Shown here one piece after another: positions 46,690-58,176 of a stretch of DNA of 64,000 nt. Below the pieces are notes generated by a model. The model was given only the letters and a program-made list of their open reading frames with translations, had not been told where the DNA came from and made no database searches. The stretch spans positions 11,876,741-11,940,740 of the forward strand of contig OX459098.1 in assembly GCA_949775045.1 (NCBI GenBank), read 5' to 3'. How positions within the stretch are numbered: position 1 is the stretch's first letter; each line of letters begins with the position of its first letter. The stretch is from Metridium senile (taxonomy: Eukaryota > Cnidaria > Anthozoa > Actiniaria > Metridiidae). Made by a program: the position numbers and the translations under genes.

Positions 46690-49600
46690 TCATCTTTTGA
46701 GGTAAGATAGCGCGTTAAAATGGAAATTTATGTAGATGCACAGTAGCCTGCGCAGTGCAATAGTAGGCCCCGTCCTTAAGTCACTACTTTCAACAGCAGA
46801 CATACCTTCGTTGCTAATGTTACAAAATTGTTCATCACAATCATCTTCACTTTCTGTACTTAACTGGTCTTCACTTTCACTACATTCAAATCCTAATGAG
46901 CTCAAAAGTGCCCTGTCTTTTGTTTGTGCAATTTTCTGAACTGACTCCCTTATTGCCTGTGCATGTTCCATTGCTTCATATACTTTGCACTGTCTTTCAT
47001 TTTGCATACGGAAGCCATAAACACATTCTGCAGCTGTACTGGACAATCCACTAGCCTTAACTACAGCAAACTTCAAACGTCCTCTCTCTGAATCTGTCTC
47101 AGCAAGGTATAATAACTTCTGCAGTTCACTTTTTGATAACTGTGTGCTTTTAGAAGCTTTGCTGCTTTCTAAAGCTTTTGTTGCAAAACTTTGAAATAAC
47201 AAGTAGTCCATTTTTCCCTTCTCAACAAGATACAAGCAGTATGTACCATTGAGCAGCGTGCCAACACCAACTGCTGCTAATGGCATGCGAAGCAACTTTC
47301 TTCGGGCATGTTGTGCTGTATACGTAACATCAGGACTGCAAAGTTTAAATCCATCTTTTAACGGTATGTAGCCATTTTCAGAAATAAATTGTGCTACTTT
47401 CAACATTTCTAAACAATTGTGTGAACATGGTCTTTTGTGTTGCTCTTCACATACAAAAGCCATTGTTTTTATGTAATCATTTAACGTGAGTCCTTCAAAC
47501 TTTGATACATAAATGTCACGAGATACTTTGTCGTACTGGGATAATTTCTTCTTCTGTTCTTTCAAAAATATGTTTATCATATGCCCCCCTTTTACTGTCA
47601 AAAATTCATTGACGGAGGGCACTTCTACAAATTTGTAAGCTCAGAGTCAGTAGGGGCATCATCAACAAGTAAATTATTATCATCTGATGATGATTCTAAA
47701 ATAACTGTATCTGCTGTACTGTCAGAGTGGTCTGAATCAGCAACTGTAGGTTGTACAACTTTCTCTACCATGGAAATTTTAACAGAATCATCTGTCTTAG
47801 CTGCCTTTAATAAATCAATAACACTTTTTCCGTCTTTTGCTTTGTCACATTCGTTGGCTCGTTTCTTTGCACTGTACTTCTTTGACTTGATTTCTTTCTT
47901 ATTTAATGCCAAAAGCTGACGTTCATAACTGGATTTATCAATGATGAGGGATCGAATGGCGGAGCCTAGTTGATCACATAGTCCAAAATCATTAACATTC
48001 TTTGCCTTTTCTTGCCTCTGCCTCTTGATACGAATTTGATCATTTGTGCTACTGATAATTTCTGTCAAGTTGCTAATTTCAAATGACCTTTGCTCAGACA
48101 TAAGCTTCATTCTCTTGTTTGGAATGCCTTCTTTGTTGTCGTTGTCATCAGAACTACTAGTACTACGACTGCTTTTTGACCTTAAAAACCCCTTCTTGAA
48201 GGTGTAACTTTCTGATACCTTGGCTCTTGCTTTTTCTAATAGTTTCCCTGCAAATAGCACAGGGGAAATTATTAAATTCCCAATTTGAAATTAATGTGAT
48301 TTTCTTGGGAAATAAATTGGATTTTTTTGTCTCATGGACGGGTTTGGTACCACTTTCCCAATGAATACACATGAATTAACATATTTTTCCTGTGTAGAGT
48401 GAATAATAGCGGAGCTCCCGCGCGGGCCGAAGGCCCGCGCGAGCGGAGCACCATACTTAAGAAAAAATGGTAATGCATCCAGTCTATTTTCGATGGTTTT
48501 TACACAGGTATCCCAAGCGTACGTCCGACGACGTCCGCGCCCATCGCGATGCTGATTGGCTGTTACATTTCGGCGGGAACAAAAGTGACGCGCGCGCCAA
48601 ATATCACTAGACCAACAAAGCAAAGTTTTCTTTTATCTTAAAAAAGGCAAACAAGCAACAACAAAATACTACTTGCTAATAGCAGAGCTTTCATTAATTC
48701 AAAATAACAACGGAGAAAGATGAACTTCGAAGAACATAAAGAGAGTTGTGACCGAAGAAGAACATAAACTTGAGGGACACAAAAACGAAGAAATTATACT
48801 AAAGAAAAGCAAAAGACTGATTCCAAAAGATCAAGAAAACGTATTTGTAGATACCTTCGTGGAAGAATATTAAAAGACTACAGCAATTCAAAACAAATTG
48901 ATAAAGAAGCGACCTTGTTTGTTATGAAAACTGTCTTCAAATTGCTTTCCTCGGCACAGTTTATTGAAGGATTTTCAAGCTTGGCAGTTGAACTATGAAC
49001 AATGTTTAATCCATCCAAATTCAAGTACATAAGCTTACATCTATTCGTCAAAATATGATCAATGTCATTGAAGAAAGAAAACCTCAAGAAAATAATCACC
49101 GATAAAGTAAGTTCAAGTGTTTTTATTATCCATGGTTCAAGATTATCATTTGTTTCAAGTTTTTGAGAGACAAAACTCAAAAATTAGTTCAATCTTCAAC
49201 TCGTTTCGTCGTAGTTTTCGTGTTTTTTTTAGTAGTTTTTACTTCAAAGTCGTTAAAGTTTTTTTTACAGAACAAAATGATGTTTTACACAAAGTTTTTC
49301 ATAATAAAATACCTTTTAAAATCCTTGTCTTTTCAAATCGATCTTGTGTTGGTAGAACTTATATTTCTTGAGGCTTTTAATTCCATTTCAAAATAACTTT
49401 TTGTTTTGTTTTATGATTTGCCATGACTACTTTTTAATAAATCTAATACAATGAAAAGGTTTAACCTTTTCTATCCGGAATCCTAACTAACTTTGGAAAA
49501 TAAAAGAAGGTAAAAAGCAGCCGTAAAACGACTGTTCAGCCAAAGCACTTTTTCAAGGCGTTATCAAAAGTAAAATAAGCTTAATGACTTAAAAATAAAA

Positions 49601-50804
49601 GGGATAATAATAAGGCTATTCACACTATCGTTTGGGAATCGTATTTTCCATCAAAAACATTTCTGAACACTTTTTTGTCTGAACAACACTATTGACTGAT
49701 GTGACAGTTGAAAATTTGAGAAAAAGATAAAAAGTGCATAGAATGAAAACGATAACCAACCTAAGAAAAAGCAGTGGAATTTATTACAATTTTTCTACTT
49801 ACATTAAATCAATTTCCATTCATGAATTGTCCATTAACATGCTTTTATCGGACTTTTTTCAATGAGAAATCCCCGCCCCTCGTGTAAATGACAAACTTTC
49901 CTTTCGTGCGTTGCGTTACATGATGGCGTCATCTACATCGATAGCCAATGAGGTTTTTGACATTATGTCAATCAAAAAGAGAGCGAGAAATATCTTACAT
50001 TTTACTGGCTTTTCCAGGGCTTTGTTTTGATTCTCTCTCCGCGCGCTGAATCTCCGAAAGGTTATTTTTTTCGATGAAAAATGCTTGCCTTTCTACTGTG
50101 TTGGTCATAACAGATTGAATAATTAAGTCACCAGTCCTTTCTCACTCCCACACATAATTAATACTTAAACAGGAAAGGTGACAAAAGTACCTTTATTTGC
50201 TAGAAGTCCAGGATTTTCAACGGCCAACTCTCCAGCCACTTTGTTTATTGCGTTCTGATGGTTGGTTATATTACTTGATCCTTGTCGTTCATATATTTTT
50301 GCCTGTTCAAAAATCTTCATTTCTGCTCTTGTTTTATCTTGATTATTCTGAAATACAGATTTATTTTTTTAATGATCATGAGTTATAAAATAATACAGAT
50401 ATTCATTCAAACTGACCTCAATTTCTGGACCCAGGGTAAAATCTTTTGTGATATTTCTTTGTCCTGAGCCTGTGAATAAATGTTATTTTAAGCAAATTAA
50501 GTCATGTTAAGTGTACTACTTTTGTTATGCTATATATTTAATTCATTGCCACTGCACATTGTAAATATGGTAAATAATGTAAGACAATTAATCCAGGTTA
50601 TTTATAACACATCAACCTGATCAACTCTAAGGTAAACATGTAATTATATTTACCTGTTTCAGTTGCTGCTGCTGTATTATTGACTTCTTGAGTAACTCCC
50701 TGCTTGTTCACATTTTCATTGTATGGCTCGTGCTGTTGGTTTCTAGAGCACACAGACTTCTTCGCAGAATAATTAAAGTTCCACACTTTTTGTATCAAAG
50801 GCAT
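46690..50804 (-). pseudogene. Transposon gene 1, four exons, one frameshift near 47,640
   Basis: - strand exons with matching phases: 50804-50654 (ATG right after a tttttag acceptor), 50469-50417, 50347-50191 and 48247 onward. The last joins L-L-A-N-K to G-K-L-L-E-K-A-R-A-K-V. The final exon encodes a Ser/Asp-rich, coiled-coil-like region ending at TAG (47625-47627). A second long frame (about 47640 to 46690) takes over after a one- or two-base shift, starting Y-K-F-V-E-V-P-S-V-N-E-F and holding Q-H-A-R-R-K-L-L-R-M-P and A-V-G-V-G-T-L. It ends with an acidic tail. Together they would make about 650 residues. I recognise this as a repetitive cnidarian gene type but know no enzymatic role. The long intact frames suggest recent decay. 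Confidence 0.55.
48406..48455. repeat. GC-rich hairpin
   Basis: CGCGCGGGCC-GAA-GGCCCGCGCG forms a perfect 10-bp stem with a GAA loop, flanked by gctc/gagc. It stands out strongly in AT-rich surroundings and lies in an intron of transposon gene 1. Confidence 0.75.
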
Positions 50805-50908
50805 CTAAAAATATATAATATTACACAGATGTAAAAACAACAAGTATATGATGAATACGAGCTATTTGACAGCCATTATGATCGCTGACGTTTTTCAGAA
50901 ATATTTAG

Positions 50909-51070
50909 TAAATAAACCCCTTCTGGCGGCTGGGATATCGGCGGATAATGTCCGAGGATGAGAAATGGTCCGAAGCGAAGCTTCGAGGGCAAATGTGATA
51001 TTTTGAGGAACATTTCTCATCCGAGGACACTATAAGCCGATATTCCAGTAAGCCAGAAGGGGTTTATTTA
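50909..51070. mobile_element. ~160-bp palindromic MITE
   Basis: taaataaaccccttctggc (left) faces gccagaaggggtttattta (right), with inner gatatcggc / gccgatatt and cctcggac-type pairing. A wider pair, ttatatcccaacga at 51075 and tgttgggatataa at 51599, may mark a second, larger element around it. Confidence 0.65.
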
Positions 51071-51346
51071 TTTTTATATCCCAACGACTTTATCTTGTTT
51101 GGTTGGCGAAGGTTGGCTTCCATTATCTCGAGTGGAGTTGAGACATTTCTCTCCTTACACCAAGCTAAGACCAAAAACAGTCATTTAGATGAATGAAAAC
51201 TAATTTATTAAGGTAATTTTTGTAAATTAGAGTAATTGTGTTTCACATTCTATGAACTAGCCTCTTAAGACTAGCGAGTAAAAAGTTTGTTTTTAAAATT
51301 TGTAAACAAACCAACATTTTAGTAACATTGACAGAAATTTTCTTAC

Positions 51347-51467
51347 CGTAAAATACGTTCACAGCGTACTTAGTCGACTTTTTTGTATTGCCAGGTGTCG
51401 CTTCTTGGACTAGTCTTTTAATCTCATTATCAGAGGTCTTGATAAAACGGTTTTGGTTATTTTCCAT
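51347..51467 (-). CDS. Isolated first exon resembling Crypton/KIAA1958-type N-terminus
   Basis: - strand ATG at 51465-51467, then N-R-F-I-K-T-S-D-N-E-I-K-R-L and N-T-K-K-S-T-K-Y-A-V-N-V-F, ending at a good donor (ACG|gtaaga). The N-T-K-K-x-T-x-x-A-V-x-V-F pattern resembles the N-terminal helical domain of tyrosine-recombinase-like Crypton-derived proteins. No recombinase exon follows in the expected direction, so it may be a stranded exon. Confidence 0.45.
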
Positions 51468-51819
51468 GGCTCCTTTTTGTCAAAAACAAAATTAAGCGGA
51501 CAAATATCAACTTTGGACGGGGGATATCGACTGATACCCGTCCGCCGAGAATGTACCACGTGATCCCTTTTGACCAATGACTGCGCGAGAAAATATATTG
51601 TTGGGATATAAAAAGAAATATAACTACTGACTCGAGGTTAAAGCTTAAATTTTAAAACAATAATAAGATTGAACATAAAATATTTTATTCGCAAATCCCC
51701 TCAGAGCTAGATTTCCGCGTTCTAGGTCTGTACATCTTCATGACTGACAGACTGGGCCAGACTGCCCATGCGGTTCAACAAATCTTCGGGGGGTTCTCGA
51801 TCTTTCAAGTCCAGTCCTC

Positions 51820-52085
51820 CCACAGGCAGCCCAAGCATAGTCTTTTTCGGCAAAGTACGTCTCTTTTTTATTCAATAAATTTGCAAAACCTTTATGTATT
51901 TTTTTTTTTTTCCTTTTCTTCTTTTTTGTAATATATGAAGTCATCCTTGGTGGTTTTTATCCTTTTTTGAGCAGTTTTTTTTTAAAAAAACGAAATTTTA
52001 TTTTTATTACAAGTTGGTCGTTTTTCTTAAAACTGTTCTAAAAAGGACGTACATTGCCGAAAAAGACTATGCTTGGGTTGCCTGT
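51820..52085. repeat. Inverted repeat with ~38-bp arms
   Basis: ggcagcccaagcatagtctt with tttcggcaaagtacgtc (51822-51858) is inverted as gacgtacattgccgaaa with aagactatgcttgggttgcc (52044-52081). The loop is T-rich. Confidence 0.7.
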
Positions 52086-52159
52086 GGACCTCCACGGTTC
52101 TCGGTTAATTTTGCCCCTACCCCAAGAGTTGGGCTCATATATTAAGATCCCTTAAATGC

Positions 52160-52350
52160 TTCTTTAACTTTAATTTGTCACCGAGCTTTGTGAGTTAAAG
52201 CCAACAGGCACCCGACTTCGGTGGCGCTCAAAAGGAACTTCCTCGCCTCTTCTGTAATAACTTTCAATAACTTTCACTATACCGCTATTCATTTTGACCA
52301 AACATCAAAGCGTCCAGCAAAAAGTTGCGGTGCAGTTGATGCATTAGAGC
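52160..52350 (-). repeat. Dispersed ~200-bp repeat, copy 2
   Basis: See 40730-40930. Same orientation, 11.4 kb apart. The next coding block upstream of it on the - strand (52640-52360) follows directly. Confidence 0.65.
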
Positions 52351-53768
52351 TTTTGTGTAGTTAACTTTTTTTCACAGTCAGGTTTCTCATCGACCTCATC
52401 TTCAAAGTCCAATCCTTCTACTTCATTTTGTTCACAGTTAGGTTTCTCATCGACCACATCTTCCTCATCAAAGTCAAATCCCTCTTTAAATTCATCTTCG
52501 GGGCACAGGAAAAGAATAATTCGTTTGTAGTCTTTTCTCAGTTTTGTTTTGTATTTTTCAAGATGGAAAGCATCAGTGCTGCCAGGAAGCAGTGTAGCAT
52601 GACTGCGATCATCATATAATAATACATACTGGAGTGTGTCATCAAATGTCCTTTAGTTGAATGCCTTATATTTACCAACTATCCCTTTTTCATGGATCAG
52701 CTCGTAATTTGCTGATTTTTGAACACTTACTGGTAATCGTTCAAGTAATAAAGATTTGCCGTGAATAATAAAAGATTTGCCGTGAGTAATAAAGTTTTGC
52801 TGTGACATGTATGGGCCACCGTATTTAACTCTGCTTTGAGCATTCATTTTCTTAAATGGTGCTGGTGCTGGACTGTTGTACTTTCCAAACTTTCCTGCCA
52901 GTACCAGTTTCGTTTCTCTTCTAATGCCTTGTACTTCTGCTAGGACATGTTATCATATTCATAGGCTCGTCACATGTCGCCACATCCAAAGCATCCAGAG
53001 TGTTTTCCCTTCTGAGTGCCATCTTCAAATTCGACAGCTGGACTGTCACCATTCATGAATCTCATTTTCTCATTTATACCACTTGATTACCCTGCACATT
53101 TATTTCAGAATGTTTAAATATTTTTAAGCACTCTCTTCTTGTGGGTAAAAATGACAGCTGGCCACAATCCTTTGCTCCAGATGCTCCCATGAAATAAAGT
53201 TGTGGGGCTTCAATGACTGACTGTGTATCCATATCTTGTCCAGTTTTCTCTTTGTACTCCTCTGAGCTCAGGTGGACAGCTAGATCATACAATTCTCGTA
53301 GTAGAAAAAGCATGAAACCTGATCCAGCAATAGAAGAATGGTCGTTCCAAATCAGCTAGTTTTGCGTGTGCTCACAGGTTTTCAAGTGACTTCGTAGTGC
53401 TTCATCAGACATCCCTTTTTTTTCATTCAGCTTACTGAGGTGTTCTTTCACTTGATGGGCATGTCTTCATACTCCTGGTTACTTCTGGTCCTCATAAGCT
53501 GGTGATGTTGTTTCAGGCTTATGTTTGGTATTTCTTGTAATGGATATTTTCTAGCTGATATGTTTAGAACTTTTTTCTCAATCTTGCCCTTGATGTTAGA
53601 ACAAGCTTTGAGAATCTGTTTTCCAATACTGGAACCCCCAGATTAAACGAACCATTCGCAATCATTTCTTTGATACCTTTTTGGAGCTTCAGACTACTCT
53701 TGGGTCCGGTACCGATATGTGCCCACCAGGTTGTTTCTTTAGGCTGCGACGGATACAGGTTTTTCCTA
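52340..53768 (-). pseudogene. Decayed transposon coding blocks
   Basis: - strand blocks in several frames: 53768-53570 (P-K-E-T-T-W-W-A-H-I-G-T-G-P), 53313-53074, 53060-52860 (F-M-N-G-D-S-P-A-V-E-F-E-D-G-T-Q-K-G; C-F-G-C-G-D-M), 52847-52653 and 52645-52360 (T-L-Q-Y-V-L-L-Y-D-D-R-S; I-I-L-F-L-C-P-E-D-E). The last has a repeated acidic D-E-K-P-x-C unit. In-frame stops interrupt them. The G-D-S-P-A-V-E-F-E-x-G-x-Q-K-G block is familiar from repetitive cnidarian transposon genes. Confidence 0.45.
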
Positions 53769-54491
53769 TAGTGAAATCATTTATTTTAATTAAAAATGTG
53801 AATCATTCTAAATACTCTAGCTACTCTAATGAATTACTCTAGTTACTAATAACTATAATTATACAGTACATGTAGGTGAGCGGTAGTAGTTGATTAATCT
53901 ATAATTGATACATTTACTCTAGTGATAAGTTATCAAGAGACTATTTCATAGTTTGACTAAAAGCACACTGTACTGCAAAATCATTTCATTAATTATTTAA
54001 AAAAATGTAATTTGAACCACAATCAGCATTTGTGATGCTACTCATTTCAAATCTGGCGCCTAAATGCTTTGAAGTATACTCATGACAATCATTTAAAACA
54101 CAAGATATAGCAAATGTGGTATGAAACCAAAGCTTGTGATTTATACTTTTGTCTACAAACTCTACCGTTATGATTCGAAGAGAGCTTTTATTTGAAAAAT
54201 GCATTTTAATTTTAATTAATGATAATTGCTAGAAATTAGTTTGATTCAAACTTAAAATGTTCGGTTTATTTAGCTTTTTATTGACTTTAAAATTGGCATA
54301 ATCTCGTGTTTTGATTGCAGCCTCGTTTCCATGTTGTGCTCAAATTGCCGTAAAAATAGTCACAAAAAAAACTCGTTTTTACCGTCTTCCCCTCTTGGGA
54401 CTTTTTGGGACTTTTTATATGTTGTAAGGCATATAGTTCTGAGTCGAAAACCGTTGAGAAACCTTCTGTTGCAATTAGTGGCAGGTTGAGG

Positions 54492-55341
54492 TCAATATTT
54501 TCGTAGATTGACTGGACTATGTGTCGTTTTACAGTCATATAGCGTATATTTAGAAAGTTTTGGCATTAATGCTAAAACATGGTTGCAAAATTCAACCTTG
54601 CCGGCTACACAGGAACAATTTGCACTACCTACAACTCCTGTAACAACACACAACGCCAAAGTCAGTGTGTGAGACTGGTTATTCTTTCGGAAACTGTGGC
54701 AGCACTTGGTGGTGACAAAGAAATACTGACCTTTGATCACTGGTAGCTTTTATCTCGTGTAGATATTCATCCTGTAGAAATGTCTTGGCTTTTCTCAATC
54801 CCGTTGGAACAGAGTGGTGATCCGTATTGACAATAGTTTTGCCAGATTGCAATACATGGCTGCTCATTTCGGCTCTAGTAAACATTGGCATCTTTTTAAG
54901 CCATGTAGTCCAGCAATTGTTGGGGAGCTTCACACGTCGCTCGTCACTTTCACTCGGTATGCTGCTAGCCGGCGGTTGGCGTTCTTTCCTTCGAGTATAA
55001 AGGCTGTTTGGATCAGGGTCGACTGCATCTTTATCTCTCCCAGATTCTGTTTATTCTCTCATTTCAAAAAATCATGTAGGTTAAGGCTTAGTTTAAGTAA
55101 CTTTAAGAAGTTAAACCTTCGACTAATCTATCAATCACACGGTTTGTTTACGGTTTGCTTACCTTTTCACTAACTGTGCTTTCGTCTTTAAACCTTTCCC
55201 TGGATCACCTATGCACTTTAACCAGAAACGCAACTCTTCTATTTTTAGTTCTGCTGGTTTTCGTCCGGCAAGCGAAGCTCCAAGAATATCATTTTCAGAA
55301 ATTATAACATTAGTACAAGCACTCGAAGTAGAAGACGCCAT
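54492..55341 (-). pseudogene. SAP-domain plus SWIM zinc-finger transposon gene, frameshifted
   Basis: Exon 55341-55163 encodes M-A-S-S-T-S-S, then I-L-G-A-S-L-A-G-R-K and L-K-I-E-E-L-R-F-W-L-K-C with G-L-K-T-K-A-Q-L-V-K, a SAP-like DNA-binding helix pair, and ends at a gtaagc donor. Sequence from about 55045 down continues D-P-D-P-N-S-L-Y-T-R-R-K, F-T-R-A-E-M and V-P-T-G-L-R-K-A-K-T-F-L. After a one-base insertion near 54734 comes a canonical SWIM finger C-S-C-V-A-G-K-V-E-F-C-N-H-V. Related genes carry a YqaJ-like nuclease after the SWIM finger; that part is not seen here. The SAP and SWIM calls are firm by motif; the nuclease link is recalled knowledge. Confidence 0.6.
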
Positions 55342-55523
55342 AATAGCTAGCACTAAAGGCCGTAAGCGCCTCGCTTTCAAGCTATCTCGTCACCAGGCCT
55401 AACCACGCCTGAGCCCTTGTCAGCCATTATGCATATGGTGTATAAGGTAGTATCATCGGCATACATCAATAAGTTGTCATTCTAAATATCTTGTTCGAGG
55501 TCAGGTAAATCATTACAAAAGAT

Positions 55524-58176
55524 GGGTAACAACAAACCCTGGGCTAGGGCCATGGCTTACCCTATGGCCTACCCCATGGCCTACCCTATGGCCTACCCTT
55601 TTTTCATTTTTTATTTTCATAGTATAAATTCTTGCATAATCTCCTCTTTTCTTACTGACATGCCTGTACTTGCCTTCCTTTGTTAAATTTATGCATTTAT
55701 CACTTCTTTTCTTACTTAGAACATTATATTCACTGTAAAAGTGTTCAATTACTAAAGGATATAGGTGGGTGTTTACAAGTGTTTTTGTATTTGTTGCTAA
55801 TTTGCCAACAATGCCTCTATTATAATATTCTATAATCTGCAGAATTTAATAAAATTAACAATAACAAATAAACAATCAGGCTGTTTTAAAAAATGTTGTA
55901 TGTATAATGTTCAAATATGTTTTATTTACTGAAAAAAATGTAATATAGGTTTTAAGTTTATGAAAAGTTATATTATTTCAAATTGATGATAAGTTGTATT
56001 CTAATTTTTCTTAGATTTTAATTTTTTCATATCGAAAAAGCGTTGTTGAAATTAGTGATATTGACGCTATATAAGATACAACTTATTTTTATTACTGATA
56101 TTTTATGTTTTTGTCATTAGAGTGAAGACATTCACCTGTGAAACAAAATTAGATAGTCAAGGTGTAATAGTCAAATAGACACAAAAGAAAACAATGGAGT
56201 TAGAGACTAGTAAGGTGTATTAGTCTAACATCTTTTTCACGGGCTTAGTGTCTTCACTCTATTGTTTAATGACTGAATATCACAAACACTAAAAGCGTGC
56301 AAAACATATCACTATATAGTACTAATTACACAATAGAAAAAAATATAATTAGCATAAAATATTACTATGTAGTACTATATTTGTTGCACCCTTTTATATT
56401 TTGTACTCAAGATGAGCTTCATTTCTCAAATTTTATTTGTAACCGGAAAATACATATAAAATACATATTTTCAATTCAATACAAACCAGATAAAAAAAAT
56501 AAATCTCACTTACATGTTAATGGCAATTATACTGACCAAAAATATATGCTGATACACATTGTGGACCAACAGTTGAACTGTAACAACTAAAATATATCAA
56601 AAACGCAATAATCACTGTCGACCAATGCTTAAAATATGAAATGTAACTTGTAACTTATAAAACAGTATATCAAATAATTTTGTAATCACTGACATCATGT
56701 TTATAGTCGTTGTTTATGGGTCGGCTAAATTTGTCCTCACTTACACCATTACATAGATGGAAATCTTTCCTTGAGAAATCCCATTTCTTTCTGGCCTACT
56801 GTATGATTCAGCATTATCTGAACTGAAGAAGCCTTAAATGATTGTCCATTTCTGCTGACAATACAATTACTAAATACATGGTGATGTTTATTATCAAAAG
56901 TCTTCTTCCATTGTTGGCTCGTTGCAAGCCAAACAAAGTCATGTTCTTTGTGTCGTATGCACAACTGGGCATCAAGTTCATGACGAATAAATGGGTCTGG
57001 TCCATCTTTCAAATCACCCCCACACCCAGCGCATTTCCTGATGCGGCCAGTGATGTCAATTATTTCGAAGGGAGTGTTTGTAGTTGGCGTCACATTTGGT
57101 TTTGCTGGACGTTTTTTTCGAAGCGTTACTTTCAACGGTTTTGATGGTGTACCTTCAGCTGTATACTCTTCCTCTTCATCGCTTGACATCTGATTTAAGA
57201 TATCCCCAAGGGTTTTGCTCTGCTTCATTGCAAACATGGTATCTGGTGATTTTGATCTTCCCTTCCTTGCTCTTGGACGCTTCAGGCCTGCATTTTTGTT
57301 GACATTACAAGTTGTTGATTTGGTGAGTGTAACAGTTGACTTGCTGTTTTTGAAGTGTGCAAGGAATTCTGGGAGCTTGTTTTGTGTAAATGCAACTGCA
57401 ATTACATGTGAGCATAGTTTTCTTGTTTTGTAGCCTAGACAGTCGTTATCACACATGAAATTTCCACTTGGATAACTCTTTACAATATGTGGACTTGCTT
57501 TACTTGAACTTTTAATGAAAAAGCTCTGTAGCTCAAAACCTTCTCTTGTTGCTTTATCCGAAACAAGTTGCTTTGCCTTGGCAGTTAGATAGCGTATGTC
57601 ATTCTTTGTAAATGACCCTGCCAGAACTTCTTGACAAAGGGATTCGATGTTTTCTAGGTCTTGAGAATCATTTTGAGTTTGGACATGTTGTGAGCCATTA
57701 TCCACTTGCGCTGAGCTTGGGGACTTGCTTTTGTACTGCACTAAATTCTGCAAGAAAAAGAAGTATTTTTTTTAAAAATAATGAACAGAAACTAAACAAA
57801 TTATAATCAAGAATAGATAATGATTGAATTCAATCTGAAAAATTCAAAGATTGAACCAGATTGATATGGATTGCGAACTTACCATCTCTATCTCAACCGC
57901 TCTCCGCCATATTGATAGTTGCGAAAACATGGAAAAGAAGGCAAGTACAGGCATGTTAAGGAAGCCATTTAAAAACACAGGGAACCCAATCGAAAAGTAT
58001 TTTATAAATCAAACATGGCCGAACTGAAATTTTCGATTTTTAGTAAGAAAAGAGGAATTTATGCAAGAATTCATACTATGAAAATGTAAAAAATGAAAAA
58101 AGGGTAGGCCATGGGGTAGGCCATAGGGTAGGCCATGGCCTAGACCATGGCCCTAGCACAGGGTTTGTTGTTACCC
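55524..58176. mobile_element. 2,653-bp TIR transposon with perfect 9-bp target duplication
   Basis: The ends GGGTAACAACAAACCCTG (55524) and CAGGGTTTGTTGTTACCC (58176) begin terminal inverted repeats of about 140-150 bp. These contain sub-terminal copies of atggcctaccct. Direct repeats ACAAAAGAT flank it at 55515-55523 and 58177-58185. Nine-base duplications with long TIRs fit Mutator-like (MULE) elements. The only gene inside is the SWIM protein at 56749-57885. The uninterrupted LINE frame on either side supports the insertion boundaries independently. Confidence 0.85.
56749..57885 (-). CDS. SWIM-type zinc-finger protein of the TIR transposon (2 exons, ~333 aa)
   Basis: Exon 1 ends with ATG at 57883-57885 directly before a gtaagt donor. 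Exon 2 (57747-56749; acceptor tttttcttgcag) continues in frame, so the initiator ATG is the last codon of exon 1. A 5-codon upstream ORF precedes it. The protein has an acidic N-terminal part and F-F-I-K-S-S-S-K-A-S-P-H. A SWIM-like finger follows, C-x3-C-x8-C-x-H (C-D-N-D-C ... L-C-S-H-V), then an R-K-rich nuclear-localisation-like stretch. The C-terminal module is C-A-G-C ... F-I-R-H-E-L-D ... C-I-R-H-K-E-H-D ... H-H-H-V-F-S-N-C. In MULE transposases a SWIM finger lies after the DDE domain; no DDE domain precedes it here. No stops or frameshifts. Confidence 0.65.

Larger units (their letters stand above)
45586..50171. repeat. Pair of identical 67-bp inverted repeats 4.5 kb apart
   Basis: The 67 bp at 45586-45652 is the exact reverse complement of 50105-50171. 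Similarity extends outward about 20 bp more with two mismatches (to about 45672 and 50084). One copy lies between two coding blocks of transposon gene 2, the other in the third intron of transposon gene 1. Confidence 0.85.

Noticed and set aside
48878..49396. Small Phe/Lys-rich frames on both strands
   Set aside because: Low-complexity AT-rich intron of transposon gene 1; no splice or motif support.
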